Assembly: GCF_008727735.1 (NCBI RefSeq)
Contig: NZ_CP044227.1
Coordinates: forward strand, 1,922,001-1,986,000
DNA from: Flintibacter sp. KGMB00164
GTDB taxonomy: Bacteria > Bacillota > Clostridia > Oscillospirales > Oscillospiraceae
Length of the DNA: 64,000 bases
Reading direction: 5' to 3'
Position 1 is the stretch's first letter; each line of letters begins with the position of its first letter. This document shows, one piece after another, positions 15,599-25,224 of this stretch. The notes under the pieces were generated by a model, which did no database searches, had not been told where the DNA came from, and worked only from the letters and a program-made list of their open reading frames with translations. A program made the position numbers and the translations under genes.

Positions 15599-18229
15599 AT
15601 GAAAAAAGAACTGCCAAAGGTTTATGAGCCCCAGGAAGTCGAGTCCCGGGTCTATGAGACCTGGGAGAAGAACGGCTGCTTCAAGGGTCACCGTGACCCG
15701 GAGCGCAAGCCCTTTACTATCGTCATGCCTCCCCCCAACGTCACCGGCCAGCTGCATATGGGCCACGCCATGGACTGCGCCCTGCAGGATATCCTCATTC
15801 GCTTCAAGCGCATGGAGGGTTACGCCGCCCTGTGGGTACCCGGCATGGACCACGCCGGTATCGCCACCCAGATCAAGGTGGAAGAGGAGCTGCGCACCAA
15901 GGAGGGCCTGACCCGCTACGACCTGGGCCGTGAGAAGTTCCTGGAGCGTGTCTGGGACTGGAAGCACAAATACGGTGACCGCATCGTCAAGCAGCAGAAG
16001 AAGATGGGCGTCTCCTGCGACTGGGACCGCGCCCGGTTCACCATGGACGAGGGCTGCTCCAAGGCGGTGCGTGAGGTCTTCTGCAGCCTGTACGAGAAGG
16101 GCCTTATCTACAAGGGCAGCCGTATCATTAACTGGTGCCCCCACTGCGTCACTGCTCTGAGCGACGCCGAGGTGGAGTATCAGGACAAGCCCGGCTACTT
16201 CTGGCACATCCGCTACCCCATCCAGGGCGAGGAGGGCCGCTATGTCATCGTGGCCACCACCCGTCCTGAGACCATGCTGGGCGATACCGGCGTGGCCGTC
16301 CACCCCGACGACGAGCGCTATAAGGACATCGTGGGCAAAAAGTGCATCCTGCCCCTGGTGGGCCGTGAGATGCCCATCGTGGCCGACGAGTACGTGGACA
16401 TGGAGTTCGGTACCGGATGCGTAAAGATGACCCCCGCCCACGACCCCAATGACTTCGAGGTCGGCCTGCGTCAGAACCTGGAGACCATCCGGGTACTGGA
16501 TGACAACGGCAAGGTTGTTGAGGGCTACGGCAAGTACTCCGGCATGGACCGCTACGAGGCCCGTAAGGCCATCGTGGCCGATCTGGAGGAGCAGGGCTAT
16601 CTGGTGAAGGTGGAGCCCCACCAGCACAACGTGGGCACCTGCTACCGCTGCCACAGCGATGTGGAGCCCATCATCTCCGCCCAGTGGTTCGTCAAGATGG
16701 CGCCTCTGGCCAAGGAGGCCATCCGTGTGGTGGAAGAGGGCGAGACTAAGTTCGTCCCCGACCGCTTCTCCAAGACCTACCTCAACTGGATGGAGAACGT
16801 ACACGACTGGTGTATCTCCCGTCAGCTGTGGTGGGGCCACCAGATCCCCGTGTGGTACTGCGACGACTGCGGCCACATGACCGTCAGCCGCGAGGATGCC
16901 TGCGAGTGTGAGAAGTGCCACTCCAAGAACATCCACCGGGACCCCGACGTGCTGGACACCTGGTTCTCTTCCGCCCTGTGGCCCTTCTCCACTCTGGGCT
17001 GGCCCGAGGAGACCGAGGACCTCAAGTACTTCTATCCCACTGACGTGCTGGTCACCGGATACGACATTATCTTCTTCTGGGTGGCCCGCATGATCTTCTC
17101 CGCCTGCGAGCAGACCAAGCAGCCTCCCTTCCACACCGTGTTCATCCACGGCCTGGTTCGCGACGACAAGGGCCGCAAGATGTCCAAGAGCCTGGGCAAC
17201 GGCATTGATCCCCTGGAGATCGCCGAGAAGTACGGCGCCGACGCTCTGCGCTTCAACCTGGTCACCGGCAACAGCCCCGGCAACGACATGCGCTTCTACA
17301 CCGAGCGGTGCGAGGCCATGCGTAACTTCGCCAACAAGATCTGGAACGCCAGCCGCTTCCTGATGATGAACCTGACCATTGACAAGTGCGAGCTGCCCGA
17401 GAAGCTGGAGCTGGAGGACAAGTGGATTCTCTCCAAGCTCAACCGGGCTATCGGTGAGATCACCGAGAACATGGACAAGTACGAGCTGGGCGTGGCCGCA
17501 CAGAAGATCTATGACTTCATCTGGGACGACTACTGCGACTGGTATATCGAGCTGACCAAGACCCGCCTCCAGGGCGACGACGAGGACAGCAAGGTCCGTG
17601 CTCAGCAGGTGCTGTGCTATGTCCTCACCGACATGCTCAAGCTGCTGCACCCCTTCATGCCCTTCATCACCGAGGAGATCTGGCAGGCTCTGCCCCACGA
17701 GGGCGACTTCCTCATGCTGTCTCAGTGGCCTCAGGTCAGTGACAGCCGCAACTTCCCCGAGGAAGAGAAGGCCATGGAGCTCATCATGGACGCCATCCGC
17801 GCCGTGCGTACCCGCCGCAGCGAGATGAACGTGCCCCCCTCCAAGAAGGCCCACCTCACCGTGGCCACCAGCGAGAAGGCCGTCTTTGAGCTGGGTATCC
17901 CCTTCCTCAAGAAGCTGGCCTATGCCAGCGAGGTGTCCATTGTGGACAGCGGCGTGGCTCCCGAGGCCGCCGGCACCGTCACCGTGGTCACCCACGTGGC
18001 TCAGCTGTCCATGCCTCTGGCCGAGCTGGTGGATATGGAGAAGGAAAAGGCCCGCATGGAGAAGGAGCTGAAGAAGAACAGCGCCGAGCTGGAGAAGCTG
18101 AACACCAAGCTCAACAACCCCGGCTTTGTCAACAAGGCTCCCGCTCATGTCGTAGAGGCTGAGAAGGAGCGCGCCGTCAAGCTTACCGAGCTGGTGGCCA
18201 AGCTCCAGGAGCAGCTTCAGTCCATGTAA
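15599..18229 (+). CDS. valS: Valyl-tRNA synthetase
   Basis: The 876-residue class Ia synthetase charges tRNA-Val with valine and edits threonyl errors. It has the HMGH form of the HIGH motif at 53-56 in a PPPNVTG context, the CP1 editing domain ([15 protein letters not shown], then [13 protein letters not shown]), the KMSKS motif near 525, an anticodon-binding domain and the valine-enzyme C-terminal coiled coil (about 808-876). The length is normal. The start is the ATG at 15599; a GAGGAG lies about 13 bases upstream, slightly far. It is controlled by the T-box just before it and ends in a cluster of three hairpins. Confidence 0.97.
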   Translation: MKKELPKVYEPQEVESRVYETWEKNGCFKGHRDPERKPFTIVMPPPNVTGQLHMGHAMDCALQDILIRFKRMEGYAALWVPGMDHAGIATQIKVEEELRTKEGLTRYDLGREKFLERVWDWKHKYGDRIVKQQKKMGVSCDWDRARFTMDEGCSKAVREVFCSLYEKGLIYKGSRIINWCPHCVTALSDAEVEYQDKPGYFWHIRYPIQGEEGRYVIVATTRPETMLGDTGVAVHPDDERYKDIVGKKCILPLVGREMPIVADEYVDMEFGTGCVKMTPAHDPNDFEVGLRQNLETIRVLDDNGKVVEGYGKYSGMDRYEARKAIVADLEEQGYLVKVEPHQHNVGTCYRCHSDVEPIISAQWFVKMAPLAKEAIRVVEEGETKFVPDRFSKTYLNWMENVHDWCISRQLWWGHQIPVWYCDDCGHMTVSREDACECEKCHSKNIHRDPDVLDTWFSSALWPFSTLGWPEETEDLKYFYPTDVLVTGYDIIFFWVARMIFSACEQTKQPPFHTVFIHGLVRDDKGRKMSKSLGNGIDPLEIAEKYGADALRFNLVTGNSPGNDMRFYTERCEAMRNFANKIWNASRFLMMNLTIDKCELPEKLELEDKWILSKLNRAIGEITENMDKYELGVAAQKIYDFIWDDYCDWYIELTKTRLQGDDEDSKVRAQQVLCYVLTDMLKLLHPFMPFITEEIWQALPHEGDFLMLSQWPQVSDSRNFPEEEKAMELIMDAIRAVRTRRSEMNVPPSKKAHLTVATSEKAVFELGIPFLKKLAYASEVSIVDSGVAPEAAGTVTVVTHVAQLSMPLAELVDMEKEKARMEKELKKNSAELEKLNTKLNNPGFVNKAPAHVVEAEKERAVKLTELVAKLQEQLQSM

Positions 18230-18286
18230 CTTACTTTTCTTGAAAGAAAAGTAAGCAAAAGAACTTCCTGCGAAACTTCGTTTCGC
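18230..18286 (+). repeat. Two tandem hairpins downstream of valS
   Basis: CTTACTTTTCTT and its perfect complement (18230-18255, 2-nt loop) directly follow the stop codon, and a second hairpin GCGAAAC/GTTTCGC (18270-18286) comes next. Neither has a T-run. They precede the real terminator and may protect the 3' end or be a small dispersed repeat. Confidence 0.6.
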
Positions 18287-18290
18287 CTCT

Positions 18291-18321
18291 GGGGAGACGC
18301 ATTTGCGTCTCCCCTCTTTTT
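18291..18321 (+). terminator. Rho-independent terminator of valS
   Basis: GGGGAGACGCA and its complement with a 2-nt loop are followed by TCTTTTT. Confidence 0.88.
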
Positions 18322-18344
18322 ACCTTCATTTCTCCTTCCTGCTC

Positions 18345-18373
18345 TTGACAGGGCCAGGCAAAGGTTTTTTAAT
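18345..18373 (+). promoter_or_regulatory. Promoter for the aldo/keto reductase gene
   Basis: TTGACA (18345-18350), 17 bp, TTTAAT (18368-18373), 35 bp before the ATG. Confidence 0.55.
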
Positions 18374-18407
18374 AAAGATAAGAAAGCACCTATGAGGAGG
18401 ACTTACC

Positions 18408-19430
18408 ATGGGATTTGTTACACTGGGAAAAACCGGAATCAAAGCGCAAAAGCAGGCCTTTGGCTGCCTGCCCATTCAGCGCATTTCCAAGGAGGATGCA
18501 GTTTCTCTGCTCCATCGTGCCTATGACGGAGGAATGAACTACTTTGACACCGCCCGGGCCTATTCCGACAGTGAGGAGAAGGTGGGCGCTGCCTTTGCCG
18601 GCATGCGGGACAAGGTCTACATCGCCACCAAAACCGGCGCCACTACCGCCGAAGGTATGTGGAAGGATCTGGAGCAGAGCCTGCGCATGCTCCAGACTGA
18701 CTACATCGACGTCTATCAGTTCCACAACCCCGCCTTCTGTCCCAAGCCCGGCGGAGAGGACGGCCTGTATGACGCTGCTCTGGAGGCCAAAAAGCAGGGC
18801 AAGATCCGCCACATCGCCATCACCAACCACCGCCTCTCTGTGGCCCACGAGGCCATCGACTCCGGCCTCTATGAGACCCTCCAGTTCCCATACAGCTACC
18901 TGGCCGGACCTCAGGAGCAGGAACTGGTGGACAAGTGTAAGGCGGCCGACATGGGCTTTATCGCCATGAAGGGCCTGGCGGGCGGTCTCATCCGGGACGG
19001 CATGGTAGCCGCTGCCTTTATGGAGCAGCAGCCCACTGTCCTGCCCATCTGGGGCGTGCAGCACCAGTGGGAGCTGGATGAGTTCCTCTCCTGCATTCAG
19101 GAGATTCCCGCCATGACAGCCGAGCGACAGGCGGTCATTGACCACGACCGCAAGGAGCTCTCCGGCGACTTCTGCCGGGGCTGCGGCTACTGTATGCCCT
19201 GCCCCATGGGGATTGAGATTAACAACTGCGCCCGCATGTCCCTCATGCTGCGCCGCGCTCCCGCCGCCGGCTGGCTCACCGAGGAGTGGCAGGAGAAGAT
19301 GAAGAAGATCGAGACCTGCCTGCACTGCAACAAATGCAGCTCCAAGTGCCCCTACGGCCTGGATACTCCCCGCCTGCTCAAAGAAAACTATGAGGACTAT
19401 TGGAAGGTCCTGGAGGCCAGCAAGGGCTGA
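18408..19430 (+). CDS. Aldo/keto reductase with C-terminal [4Fe-4S] ferredoxin domain
   Basis: The 340-residue protein joins an aldo/keto reductase barrel (about 1-235) to a ferredoxin-like tail. The AKR catalytic set is visible as D47, Y52, K75 and H106. The tail has two cysteine clusters, CRGCGYCMPCP near 252 and CLHCNKCSSKCP near 302, able to hold two [4Fe-4S] clusters. Such fused proteins are common in anaerobes and may exchange electrons between NAD(P)H, a carbonyl and ferredoxin; the substrate is unknown. RBS GAGGAGG precedes the ATG. It is monocistronic between the valS terminator and the next promoter. Confidence 0.9.
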   Translation: MGFVTLGKTGIKAQKQAFGCLPIQRISKEDAVSLLHRAYDGGMNYFDTARAYSDSEEKVGAAFAGMRDKVYIATKTGATTAEGMWKDLEQSLRMLQTDYIDVYQFHNPAFCPKPGGEDGLYDAALEAKKQGKIRHIAITNHRLSVAHEAIDSGLYETLQFPYSYLAGPQEQELVDKCKAADMGFIAMKGLAGGLIRDGMVAAAFMEQQPTVLPIWGVQHQWELDEFLSCIQEIPAMTAERQAVIDHDRKELSGDFCRGCGYCMPCPMGIEINNCARMSLMLRRAPAAGWLTEEWQEKMKKIETCLHCNKCSSKCPYGLDTPRLLKENYEDYWKVLEASKG

Positions 19431-19464
19431 TTTTTCCATTCTCTTTTGGATACCGGATTGTCAC

Positions 19465-19493
19465 TTTACACCCGTTTCGGGGAATGATAGAAT
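19465..19493 (+). promoter_or_regulatory. Promoter for the glycerophosphodiesterase gene
   Basis: TTTACA (19465-19470), 17 bp, TAGAAT (19488-19493). Confidence 0.65.
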
Positions 19494-19542
19494 AAAATGA
19501 GAGAGATCTGGGAGGACCCACCTTGGAGAGGAGGAGATTCCA

Positions 19543-20406
19543 ATGGGTTTTTTTGCCGGCATTGCGGCCCTTTGTACCCCCATCGCGCTGGTCGTCTTTT
19601 GGATCTTTGCCACCCGTGGCCGCCGTAACCATCCTAAGTGGGAGGTACTGCGCCGGTTCCGCTATGCCCACAGAGGGCTGCATGATCCTGCCCAGGGCGT
19701 GCCTGAAAACTCCATGGCGGCCTTTCGCCGGGCCCGTGCCTTTCAGTGCGGCATCGAGCTGGACGTCCACCTTACCAAGGATGGCCGTCTGGCCGTCATC
19801 CACGACAAGAGCCTTCTTCGTACCGCCGGTGCGGATGTCATTGTTGAGCAGTTGACGGTACCGCAGCTCAAAAGTTACCGTCTGGAAGGGACCCAGGAGA
19901 AAATTCCTCTGCTGGAGGAGGTCCTGGAGGTCTTTCAGGACGGTCCTCCCCTGCTGGTAGAATTGAAAGCCGACTACTTTGACGTGAAAAAGTTGGTGGA
20001 GACTGCGGTACGCACCTTGGATCAGTATCGGGTCAACTACTGCATCGAATCTTTCCACCCCGGCGTACTGCTGTGGCTTGCCCGTCACCGCCCCGACATC
20101 TGCCGGGGCCAGTTGTCCGAAAACTTCTGGCGCTGCCGAGGCGAGTTGAAGGCCTGGCAGGCCTTTGCCATGACCAATCTGCTCTCCAACTTCCTCACCC
20201 GGCCCGATTTTATCTCCTTCCGTCAGGAGCACCGCTGGGTACCTTCCGTGTGGCTTTGCCGTAAGCTCCACCGGCTGAAAATGTTCGGCTGGACGGTGCG
20301 CAGCCCCCGGGAGATGGAACAGCTGGAGCGCGAGGGATTCTCGGTGATTTTCGAGGGCTTCCAGCCCCCGCTGCACGCCCCGGTTTGGGCACAAAAAACC
20401 GCATAA
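19543..20406 (+). CDS. Glycerophosphodiester phosphodiesterase
   Basis: The 287-residue GDPD-family protein hydrolyses glycerophosphodiesters to glycerol-3-phosphate and an alcohol. A hydrophobic N-terminal helix (about 1-23) probably anchors it to the membrane, followed by the catalytic barrel. The metal and phosphate motifs are AHRGLHD near 42, PENSMAAF near 55, the ELDV strand near 72 with TKDG, and HDKSLLR near 87. RBS GAGGAGGAG precedes the ATG. It converges with a glycerol kinase operon across a shared terminator. Both act in glycerol/glycerophosphate metabolism, though they are separate transcripts. Confidence 0.9.
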   Translation: MGFFAGIAALCTPIALVVFWIFATRGRRNHPKWEVLRRFRYAHRGLHDPAQGVPENSMAAFRRARAFQCGIELDVHLTKDGRLAVIHDKSLLRTAGADVIVEQLTVPQLKSYRLEGTQEKIPLLEEVLEVFQDGPPLLVELKADYFDVKKLVETAVRTLDQYRVNYCIESFHPGVLLWLARHRPDICRGQLSENFWRCRGELKAWQAFAMTNLLSNFLTRPDFISFRQEHRWVPSVWLCRKLHRLKMFGWTVRSPREMEQLEREGFSVIFEGFQPPLHAPVWAQKTA

Positions 20407-20412
20407 GCCTGA

Positions 20413-20452
20413 AAAAATGAGCCGCTGGAGGTTTCTCCAGCGGCTCATTTTT
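20413..20452. terminator. Bidirectional rho-independent terminator
   Basis: AAAAATGAGCCGCTGGAG and its perfect 18-bp complement with a GTTT loop lie between convergent genes, with A- and T-runs on the two sides. Confidence 0.95.
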
Positions 20453-20456
20453 ATAC

Positions 20457-20702
20457 TTATGCATTGATCTCGGCGCTGCGCGCCTCCAGCCAGGCAGTCA
20501 TCTCAGCCAGGCCCTCCTCGCTGAGAGGAAAGTCGGCCTCCGCCTCGATCTCGCTCAGCTCTTTGGTCAGCGGTCCCCGCCACTGCTGCACATGGATCTG
20601 CTCCTCCTGAGGAGCGGCATAAAACCGGGTATTTCCCAGGCTTCCATACCAGGTATTTCCGTTTTCCCAAAATAACATGGTGGGAATGAATATCTCGCTC
20701 AA
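20457..20702 (-). CDS. Small conserved-looking protein of unknown function, glpK operon
   Basis: This 81-residue acidic protein has an aromatic N-terminal half (LFWENGNTWYGSLGNTRFY) and a helical C-terminal half. The start is TTG at 20702, 7 bases after GGAGG, which is why a start codon search for ATG would shorten it. It begins 18 bp after the end of glpK and ends right at the two-way terminator, so it is the last gene of the glpK transcript. No membrane segment or known domain is seen. Its position suggests a link to glycerol use, without further evidence. Confidence 0.65.
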   Translation of the reverse strand: MSEIFIPTMLFWENGNTWYGSLGNTRFYAAPQEEQIHVQQWRGPLTKELSEIEAEADFPLSEEGLAEMTAWLEARSAEINA

Positions 20703-20720
20703 AATGTTGCCTCCGTGTTC

Positions 20721-22217
20721 TTATTCCTCCGGCTCGGCCCAGTCCAAACTGCGGCCCACCGCTTTGTGCCAGCCCCGGAGCAGCTTCTGCCGCTTGGCCT
20801 CATCCATGGCGGGCTCATACAGGCTGTCCGTCTTCATCCGGCTTTTGACCTCCTCCTGGCTGCTCCAAACCCCGGTAGCAAGTCCGGCCAGCAGGGCGGC
20901 CCCCAGAGCGGTCGTCTCCCGGATCACCGGGCGGCGCACCGGCTTATTGAGAATATCGGCCTGGAACTGCATCAAAAACTTGTCCCGGCTGGCTCCGCCG
21001 TCGGCGTTCAATGCGCTGAGAGGAATCCCGGTGTCCTTCTCCATGGCATCCACCAGGTCCCAGCTCTGGTAGGCAATAGACTCCTGAGCCGCCCGGATGA
21101 TATGATCCCGGTTGGTCCCTCTGGTCAGCCCCACCAACGCGCCCCGGGCATACATGTCCCAGTATGGCGCACCCAATCCGGTGAAGGCAGGCACCAGGTA
21201 GACTCCACCCGTGTCAGGCACCTTGGAGGCATAGTATTCCGCATCTCGGGATTCCGAGATAAACCGCAGCTCATCCCGCACCCACTGGATCACCGCACCG
21301 CCCACAAAAACCGAGCCCTCCAGAGCGTACTGCACCCGACCATTAAGGCCAATAGCAATGGTTGTGAGCAGGCCGTTTTCACTTCGGCACAGCTGTTCTC
21401 CGGTATTCATCAGCAGAAAGCAGCCCGTCCCGTAGGTGTTTTTTGCTTCGCCGGGTTGGAAACAGCCCTGGCCAAAGAGGGCGGCCTGCTGGTCTCCCGC
21501 AATGCCTGCAATGGGCACCTCCACCCCCTGCAGATTGGCAAATCCGTACACCTGGCTGGAGGAACACACCTGGGGCAGCATCTCCATAGGAATGTCCAGA
21601 CGGCGGCAGATCTCCTCGTCCCAGCACAAATTTTGAATGTCAAAGAGCATGGTGCGGCTGGCGTTGGTGTAGTCGGTAACATGCGCTTTTCCTCCGGTCA
21701 GCTTCCACACCAGCCAGGAGTCCACGGTTCCAAACAGCAGTTCCCCCGCTCTGGCCCGCTCCCGAGCCCCTTCCACGTGGTCCAAAATCCACTTGAGCTT
21801 GGTGGCGGAGAAGTAGGCATCGATGAGCAGACCTGTGTGCTCCTTGATGTAGTCCGAAAAGGCCCCTTCCGCCTTCAGCTCCTCACACAGAGATGCGGTA
21901 CGGCGGCACTGCCAGACGATGGCGTTGTAGATAGGGCGGCCGGTGGCTTTGTCCCAGACGATGGTAGTCTCCCGCTGGTTGGTGATGCCAATGGCGGCCA
22001 CCTCGGTGGGGGCAATACCGGTCTGAGCCAGCACCTCTGTGAGTACCGAAGACTGGCTGGACCAGATCTCCATGGGGTCCTGCTCCACCCAGCCGGGCTT
22101 GGGGTAGATCTGGGTAAATTCCCGTTGAGCCACACCCACGATGTTCTGTTCCCGGTCAAAGAGGATACAGCGGCTGCTGGTGGTCCCTTGGTCCAGGGCG
22201 ATGACATATTGCTTCAT
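20721..22217 (-). CDS. glpK: Glycerol kinase
   Basis: The 498-residue FGGY-family kinase phosphorylates glycerol to glycerol-3-phosphate in the cytoplasm. The N-terminus has the ATP motif [13 protein letters not shown]. Family signatures [35 protein letters not shown] (in part) and the C-terminal FGGY region [17 protein letters not shown] are intact, and the length is normal. I did not see the HPr phosphorylation histidine context typical of low-GC Firmicutes in the expected loop, though I cannot be certain. RBS AGGAGG precedes the ATG. It is the first gene of its own transcript. Confidence 0.96.
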   Translation of the reverse strand: MKQYVIALDQGTTSSRCILFDREQNIVGVAQREFTQIYPKPGWVEQDPMEIWSSQSSVLTEVLAQTGIAPTEVAAIGITNQRETTIVWDKATGRPIYNAIVWQCRRTASLCEELKAEGAFSDYIKEHTGLLIDAYFSATKLKWILDHVEGARERARAGELLFGTVDSWLVWKLTGGKAHVTDYTNASRTMLFDIQNLCWDEEICRRLDIPMEMLPQVCSSSQVYGFANLQGVEVPIAGIAGDQQAALFGQGCFQPGEAKNTYGTGCFLLMNTGEQLCRSENGLLTTIAIGLNGRVQYALEGSVFVGGAVIQWVRDELRFISESRDAEYYASKVPDTGGVYLVPAFTGLGAPYWDMYARGALVGLTRGTNRDHIIRAAQESIAYQSWDLVDAMEKDTGIPLSALNADGGASRDKFLMQFQADILNKPVRRPVIRETTALGAALLAGLATGVWSSQEEVKSRMKTDSLYEPAMDEAKRQKLLRGWHKAVGRSLDWAEPEE

Positions 22218-22247
22218 AGCGCGCCTCCTGAACGAATTGTTTTCTCC

Positions 22248-22276
22248 ATTATGCCAGAAAAGGCGGGGGCTGTAAA
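22248..22276 (-). promoter_or_regulatory. Promoter for glpK
   Basis: On the minus strand TTTACA (22271-22276), 17 bp, CATAAT (22248-22253), inside the 62-bp gap between the alcohol dehydrogenase gene and glpK. Confidence 0.65.
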
Positions 22277-22279
22277 GGT

Positions 22280-23467
22280 TTAGTGGTTGGCCATGCGATA
22301 GATGGCCAGGATATCCTCATAACCCAGTACCCGGAAGGAGCCGATGGTACGGGCTCCGTAGAAGGTACACCGGCGGGCCAGGTCCTGGAGCTCCTCTTCG
22401 GTCTGGATGGGGCAGCCCAGCTCGCTGAGACAGGTGGGCATACCCAGTGCACGGAAGTAGTCCACCGTCTGCATAATCGCCTGCTGTGCCAGATCCTGGA
22501 TGCTGCCGCCGTTGAGCTCCAGCCCCCACACCTTCACGCCCAGTTGGGCAAAGCGGGATGGATTCTCTTTCCAGCAGTAGGCCGCCCAGCTGCCCCACAT
22601 GGCAGACAGAGAGGCCCCGTGGGCGCAGTCAAACTTGGCGCTGAGCTCGTGACCCAGCTGATGGGGGGCAAAGTCCTTGGGCGCGCCCAGGCCGGTGAGA
22701 TCGTTATGGGAGATGCTTCCCGTCCACATCAGTTCGCTCATGGCCTGGTAGTCGTTTGGGGTGGAGACTGCTTTCTTTCCCCAACGCACCGCGTTGCGCA
22801 GCACACCCTCGGCGATCTCATCGGTGAGGGTGTTGTCGGTGACGGAAGTAAAGTAGCGGTCCAGGGTGTGCATCATCATATCCACCACACCGCAGGCAAT
22901 CTGATAGGGCGGCAGGGTATAGGTAAGCTCCGGGTCCATCACCGCAAAGCGGGGCCGGAAGAGCTGGCTGCTCAGCCCCCGCTTCTCCAGGGTGTCATCC
23001 CGGGTGAGAACAGCGGAGTCGCTGGTCTCGCTGCCGGCCGCAGAGATGGTAAGCACCGTGCCTACCGGCAGGGTGCGCTCCACCGGCTGCTTGCGCAGCC
23101 AGAAATCCCACAGGTCGGCCTCCGGGTTGGCCACACCCAAAGCGATGGCCTTGGAGGCATCGATGACGCTGCCGCCTCCCACCGCCAGAATGAAATCTGC
23201 ATTCATTGCCTTTGCCTTTTCCACGCCCTCCCGGACCTGGAACAGCCGGGGATTGGGGTGAATGCCGCCAAAGGTGTCCTGCTCCAGTCCCGCCTGGGTC
23301 AGAGATGCCTGCACCTTGGCAATCAGCCCGCTGCGCACCGCGCTCTGTCCGCCATATACCACCAGCACCCGGTGGCCGCCCTGCCCGGCAATCAGCTTGC
23401 CGGTCTCTGTTTCAGTACCGGGACCAAATACAATTTGCGTCGGAAGAGAAAAGGTAAATGCGTGCAT
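22280..23467 (-). CDS. Iron-containing alcohol dehydrogenase (butanol dehydrogenase-like)
   Basis: The 395-residue group III alcohol dehydrogenase has an N-terminal nucleotide-binding domain with [14 protein letters not shown] near 98-111 and [11 protein letters not shown] near 146, and a C-terminal metal domain with the family histidines ([10 protein letters not shown] near 198, [21 protein letters not shown] near 268, in part). It most resembles the YqhD/BdhA branch that reduces aldehydes with NADPH. Likely roles are ending a fermentation or detoxifying aldehydes. The gene reads into glpK with a separate promoter between. RBS AGGAGG precedes the ATG. Confidence 0.9.
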   Translation of the reverse strand: MHAFTFSLPTQIVFGPGTETETGKLIAGQGGHRVLVVYGGQSAVRSGLIAKVQASLTQAGLEQDTFGGIHPNPRLFQVREGVEKAKAMNADFILAVGGGSVIDASKAIALGVANPEADLWDFWLRKQPVERTLPVGTVLTISAAGSETSDSAVLTRDDTLEKRGLSSQLFRPRFAVMDPELTYTLPPYQIACGVVDMMMHTLDRYFTSVTDNTLTDEIAEGVLRNAVRWGKKAVSTPNDYQAMSELMWTGSISHNDLTGLGAPKDFAPHQLGHELSAKFDCAHGASLSAMWGSWAAYCWKENPSRFAQLGVKVWGLELNGGSIQDLAQQAIMQTVDYFRALGMPTCLSELGCPIQTEEELQDLARRCTFYGARTIGSFRVLGYEDILAIYRMANH

Positions 23468-23496
23468 GGAAATTCCTCCTGTCCGTTTTTATTTCT

Positions 23497-23509
23497 GTAC
23501 AAACTGTAC
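23497..23509. promoter_or_regulatory. Operator-like dyad upstream of the alcohol dehydrogenase gene
   Basis: GTACA and TGTAC form a perfect inverted repeat with a 3-bp spacer about 30 bp before the ATG, within the likely promoter region. The binding protein is unknown. Confidence 0.4.
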
Positions 23510-23541
23510 CACATCCCGTCTTTCCGGGCAAGGCACCCGGG

Positions 23542-23568
23542 ACCTTTTTCCCTCTGGTGCATAGGATG
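23542..23568 (+). promoter_or_regulatory. Possible sporulation (sigmaK-like) promoter of the collagen-like gene
   Basis: AC at 23542-23543, 16 bp, then CATAGGATG at 23560-23568 resembles the sigmaK pattern AC-N16-CATANNNTA, with one mismatch. No good sigmaA boxes are seen. The match is weak on its own; it fits the predicted spore-surface product. A hairpin GACTGTGGC/GCCACAGTC (23569-23589) follows. Confidence 0.35.
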
Positions 23569-23610
23569 GACTGTGGCATAGCCACAGTCTTGCGGAAAGA
23601 GGAACTTGCT

Positions 23611-25134
23611 ATGAATCATTATTATCCCTCTCAGAGGGAGTGGAGCCGACAGGGCGAGGTGGTAGCCCACCTCTCCGGCGGGTGTCAGTCATCCCACTGC
23701 CCGCCTCCCTGTCCTCCTCCCTGCCCGCCCCCTTGTCCGCCCTGCTGCCCCGGTCCCACTGGGCCGACCGGAGCAACGGGTCCGGCCGGGGCAACCGGTC
23801 CTGCAGGCTCTGCCGGACCGGCCGGTTCTCCTGGACCTACCGGTCCCATGGGTCCTACCGGACCTCAGGGTTATCCGGGTCCGGATGGCGCAGCCGGTCC
23901 TACCGGGCCTCAGGGCATCGCCGGACCGGTAGGTGCCACCGGTCCTACCGGGCCTCAGGGTGCTGCTGGTGCAACTGGCCCCACTGGGCCTCAGGGTGCT
24001 GCTGGCGCAACTGGCCCCACTGGGCCTCAGGGTGCTGCTGGCGCGGCTGGCCCCACCGGGCCTCAGGGTGCCGTCGGAGCTACCGGCCCCACCGGGCCTC
24101 AGGGCACTGCGGGTGCAACCGGTCCCACCGGACCTCAGGGCGCCGCTGGCGCGACCGGGCCCACCGGGCCTCAGGGTACCGCTGGTGCAACCGGCCCCAC
24201 TGGACCTCAGGGTACCATTGGTGCGACTGGTCCCACCGGGCCTCAGGGTGCCGCCGGTGCGACCGGTCCTACCGGACCTCAGGGTGCCGCCGGTGCGACC
24301 GGTCCTACCGGACCTCAGGGTGCCGCTGGTGCTACTGGCCCCACTGGTCCTCAGGGTGCCGCTGGCACAACTGGTCCCACCGGTCCTCAGGGTACTGCTG
24401 GTGTTATCGGTCCCACTGGTCCTCAGGGCATTGCTGGCCCTGCCGGTGCAACTGGCCCCACCGGTCCTACCGGGCCTGCCGGTGCGACTGGTCCTGCTGG
24501 CGCCACAGGCCCCGCCGGTGCTACCGGTCCCACTGGCCCTACCGGCCCTGCCGGCAACGAGGGCGCTGCAGGAACTGCCGCAACCTTATCCGTTGGCACA
24601 ATTACCACAGGTGATCCCGGTACTGACGCTAAGGTAACCAACTCCGGCACTTCCCAGAACGCGATCCTGGACTTCACCATCCCTCAGGGTCCAACCGGAA
24701 CCACTCCGCCTGTCAGTTTGCTCTCTGCTTACTCTTCCCCCACTCAATCCGGAGCCTCCGGCGATCCGTTGGAATTTGACCGTAATGCACTGAGCTATGG
24801 CACCGATATTTCGCACACCGCGGGCAGTTCGGACTTCACCATCAATCAGCCTGGCGTCTACTCTGTGCAATTCCATGGTGTTCTGTCTCCTGCTGATAGT
24901 GATTCCTTCCCTGCCAATATCGTTACTTCTCTGGAATCTGACGGCAGTATCGTCCCCGGTGCCTCTGTGCCCTACAATTTCCAAAGTGCAGGGGATTCCA
25001 CCCCCCAGTCCTTCTCCGTTCCTCTGGTTGTCTCCAAGGCACCTACCACTCTCCAGGTGGTACCGACCGGAAGCGGATACCAGGCCAGCGCCATTGCCCT
25101 TGACATTACCCGCCTGGGTGATATTCCCACGTAA
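23611..25134 (+). CDS. Collagen-like, BclA-type spore-surface protein
   Basis: The 507-residue protein has four parts. A short N-terminus ends in a Cys/Pro-rich stretch ([17 protein letters not shown], about 30-46). About 90 Gly-X-Y triplets follow (about 47-321), mostly repeats of [13 protein letters not shown] linker comes next, then a C-terminal C1q/BclA-like beta domain (about 370-507). In Bacillus and Clostridioides, such proteins form the hairy nap of the exosporium, trimerise through the C-terminal domain and are glycosylated on Thr of GPT triplets. The ATG at 23611 follows AAAGAGG; the upstream open frame has no site. A glycosyltransferase gene follows. Confidence 0.87.
   Translation: MNHYYPSQREWSRQGEVVAHLSGGCQSSHCPPPCPPPCPPPCPPCCPGPTGPTGATGPAGATGPAGSAGPAGSPGPTGPMGPTGPQGYPGPDGAAGPTGPQGIAGPVGATGPTGPQGAAGATGPTGPQGAAGATGPTGPQGAAGAAGPTGPQGAVGATGPTGPQGTAGATGPTGPQGAAGATGPTGPQGTAGATGPTGPQGTIGATGPTGPQGAAGATGPTGPQGAAGATGPTGPQGAAGATGPTGPQGAAGTTGPTGPQGTAGVIGPTGPQGIAGPAGATGPTGPTGPAGATGPAGATGPAGATGPTGPTGPAGNEGAAGTAATLSVGTITTGDPGTDAKVTNSGTSQNAILDFTIPQGPTGTTPPVSLLSAYSSPTQSGASGDPLEFDRNALSYGTDISHTAGSSDFTINQPGVYSVQFHGVLSPADSDSFPANIVTSLESDGSIVPGASVPYNFQSAGDSTPQSFSVPLVVSKAPTTLQVVPTGSGYQASAIALDITRLGDIPT
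23751..24575 (+). repeat. Collagen-coding tandem repeat
   Basis: About 820 bp of degenerate 9-bp units coding Gly-X-Y, organised into larger 36-bp units ending in a CCTCAGGG-type Pro-Gln-Gly codon run. Units differ mostly at third positions. Such arrays expand and contract by slippage, so repeat number may differ among strains. Confidence 0.9.
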
Positions 25135-25224
25135 GCAAATCACCCTGCCCTCATCCAGGGAGCGGAGCCCATGCTCCGCTCCCTCTTTGACTTTCCGGCA
25201 CACAGCTGCCACAGGAGGCACACT

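Noticed and set aside
15521-18148. Very long open frame (875 codons) antisense to valS
   Set aside because: It is the mirror of valS codon bias in GC-rich DNA, with a low-complexity His/Leu/Val composition and no ribosome site or domain.
23751-24575. Regular repeats considered as a CRISPR array
   Set aside because: Units are contiguous codon triplets without spacers and encode collagen.
23640-24637. Two open frames in other phases of the collagen repeat
   Set aside because: Any phase of a 9-bp repeat stays open. Only the Gly-X-Y phase has a start with a ribosome site and a folded C-terminal domain.
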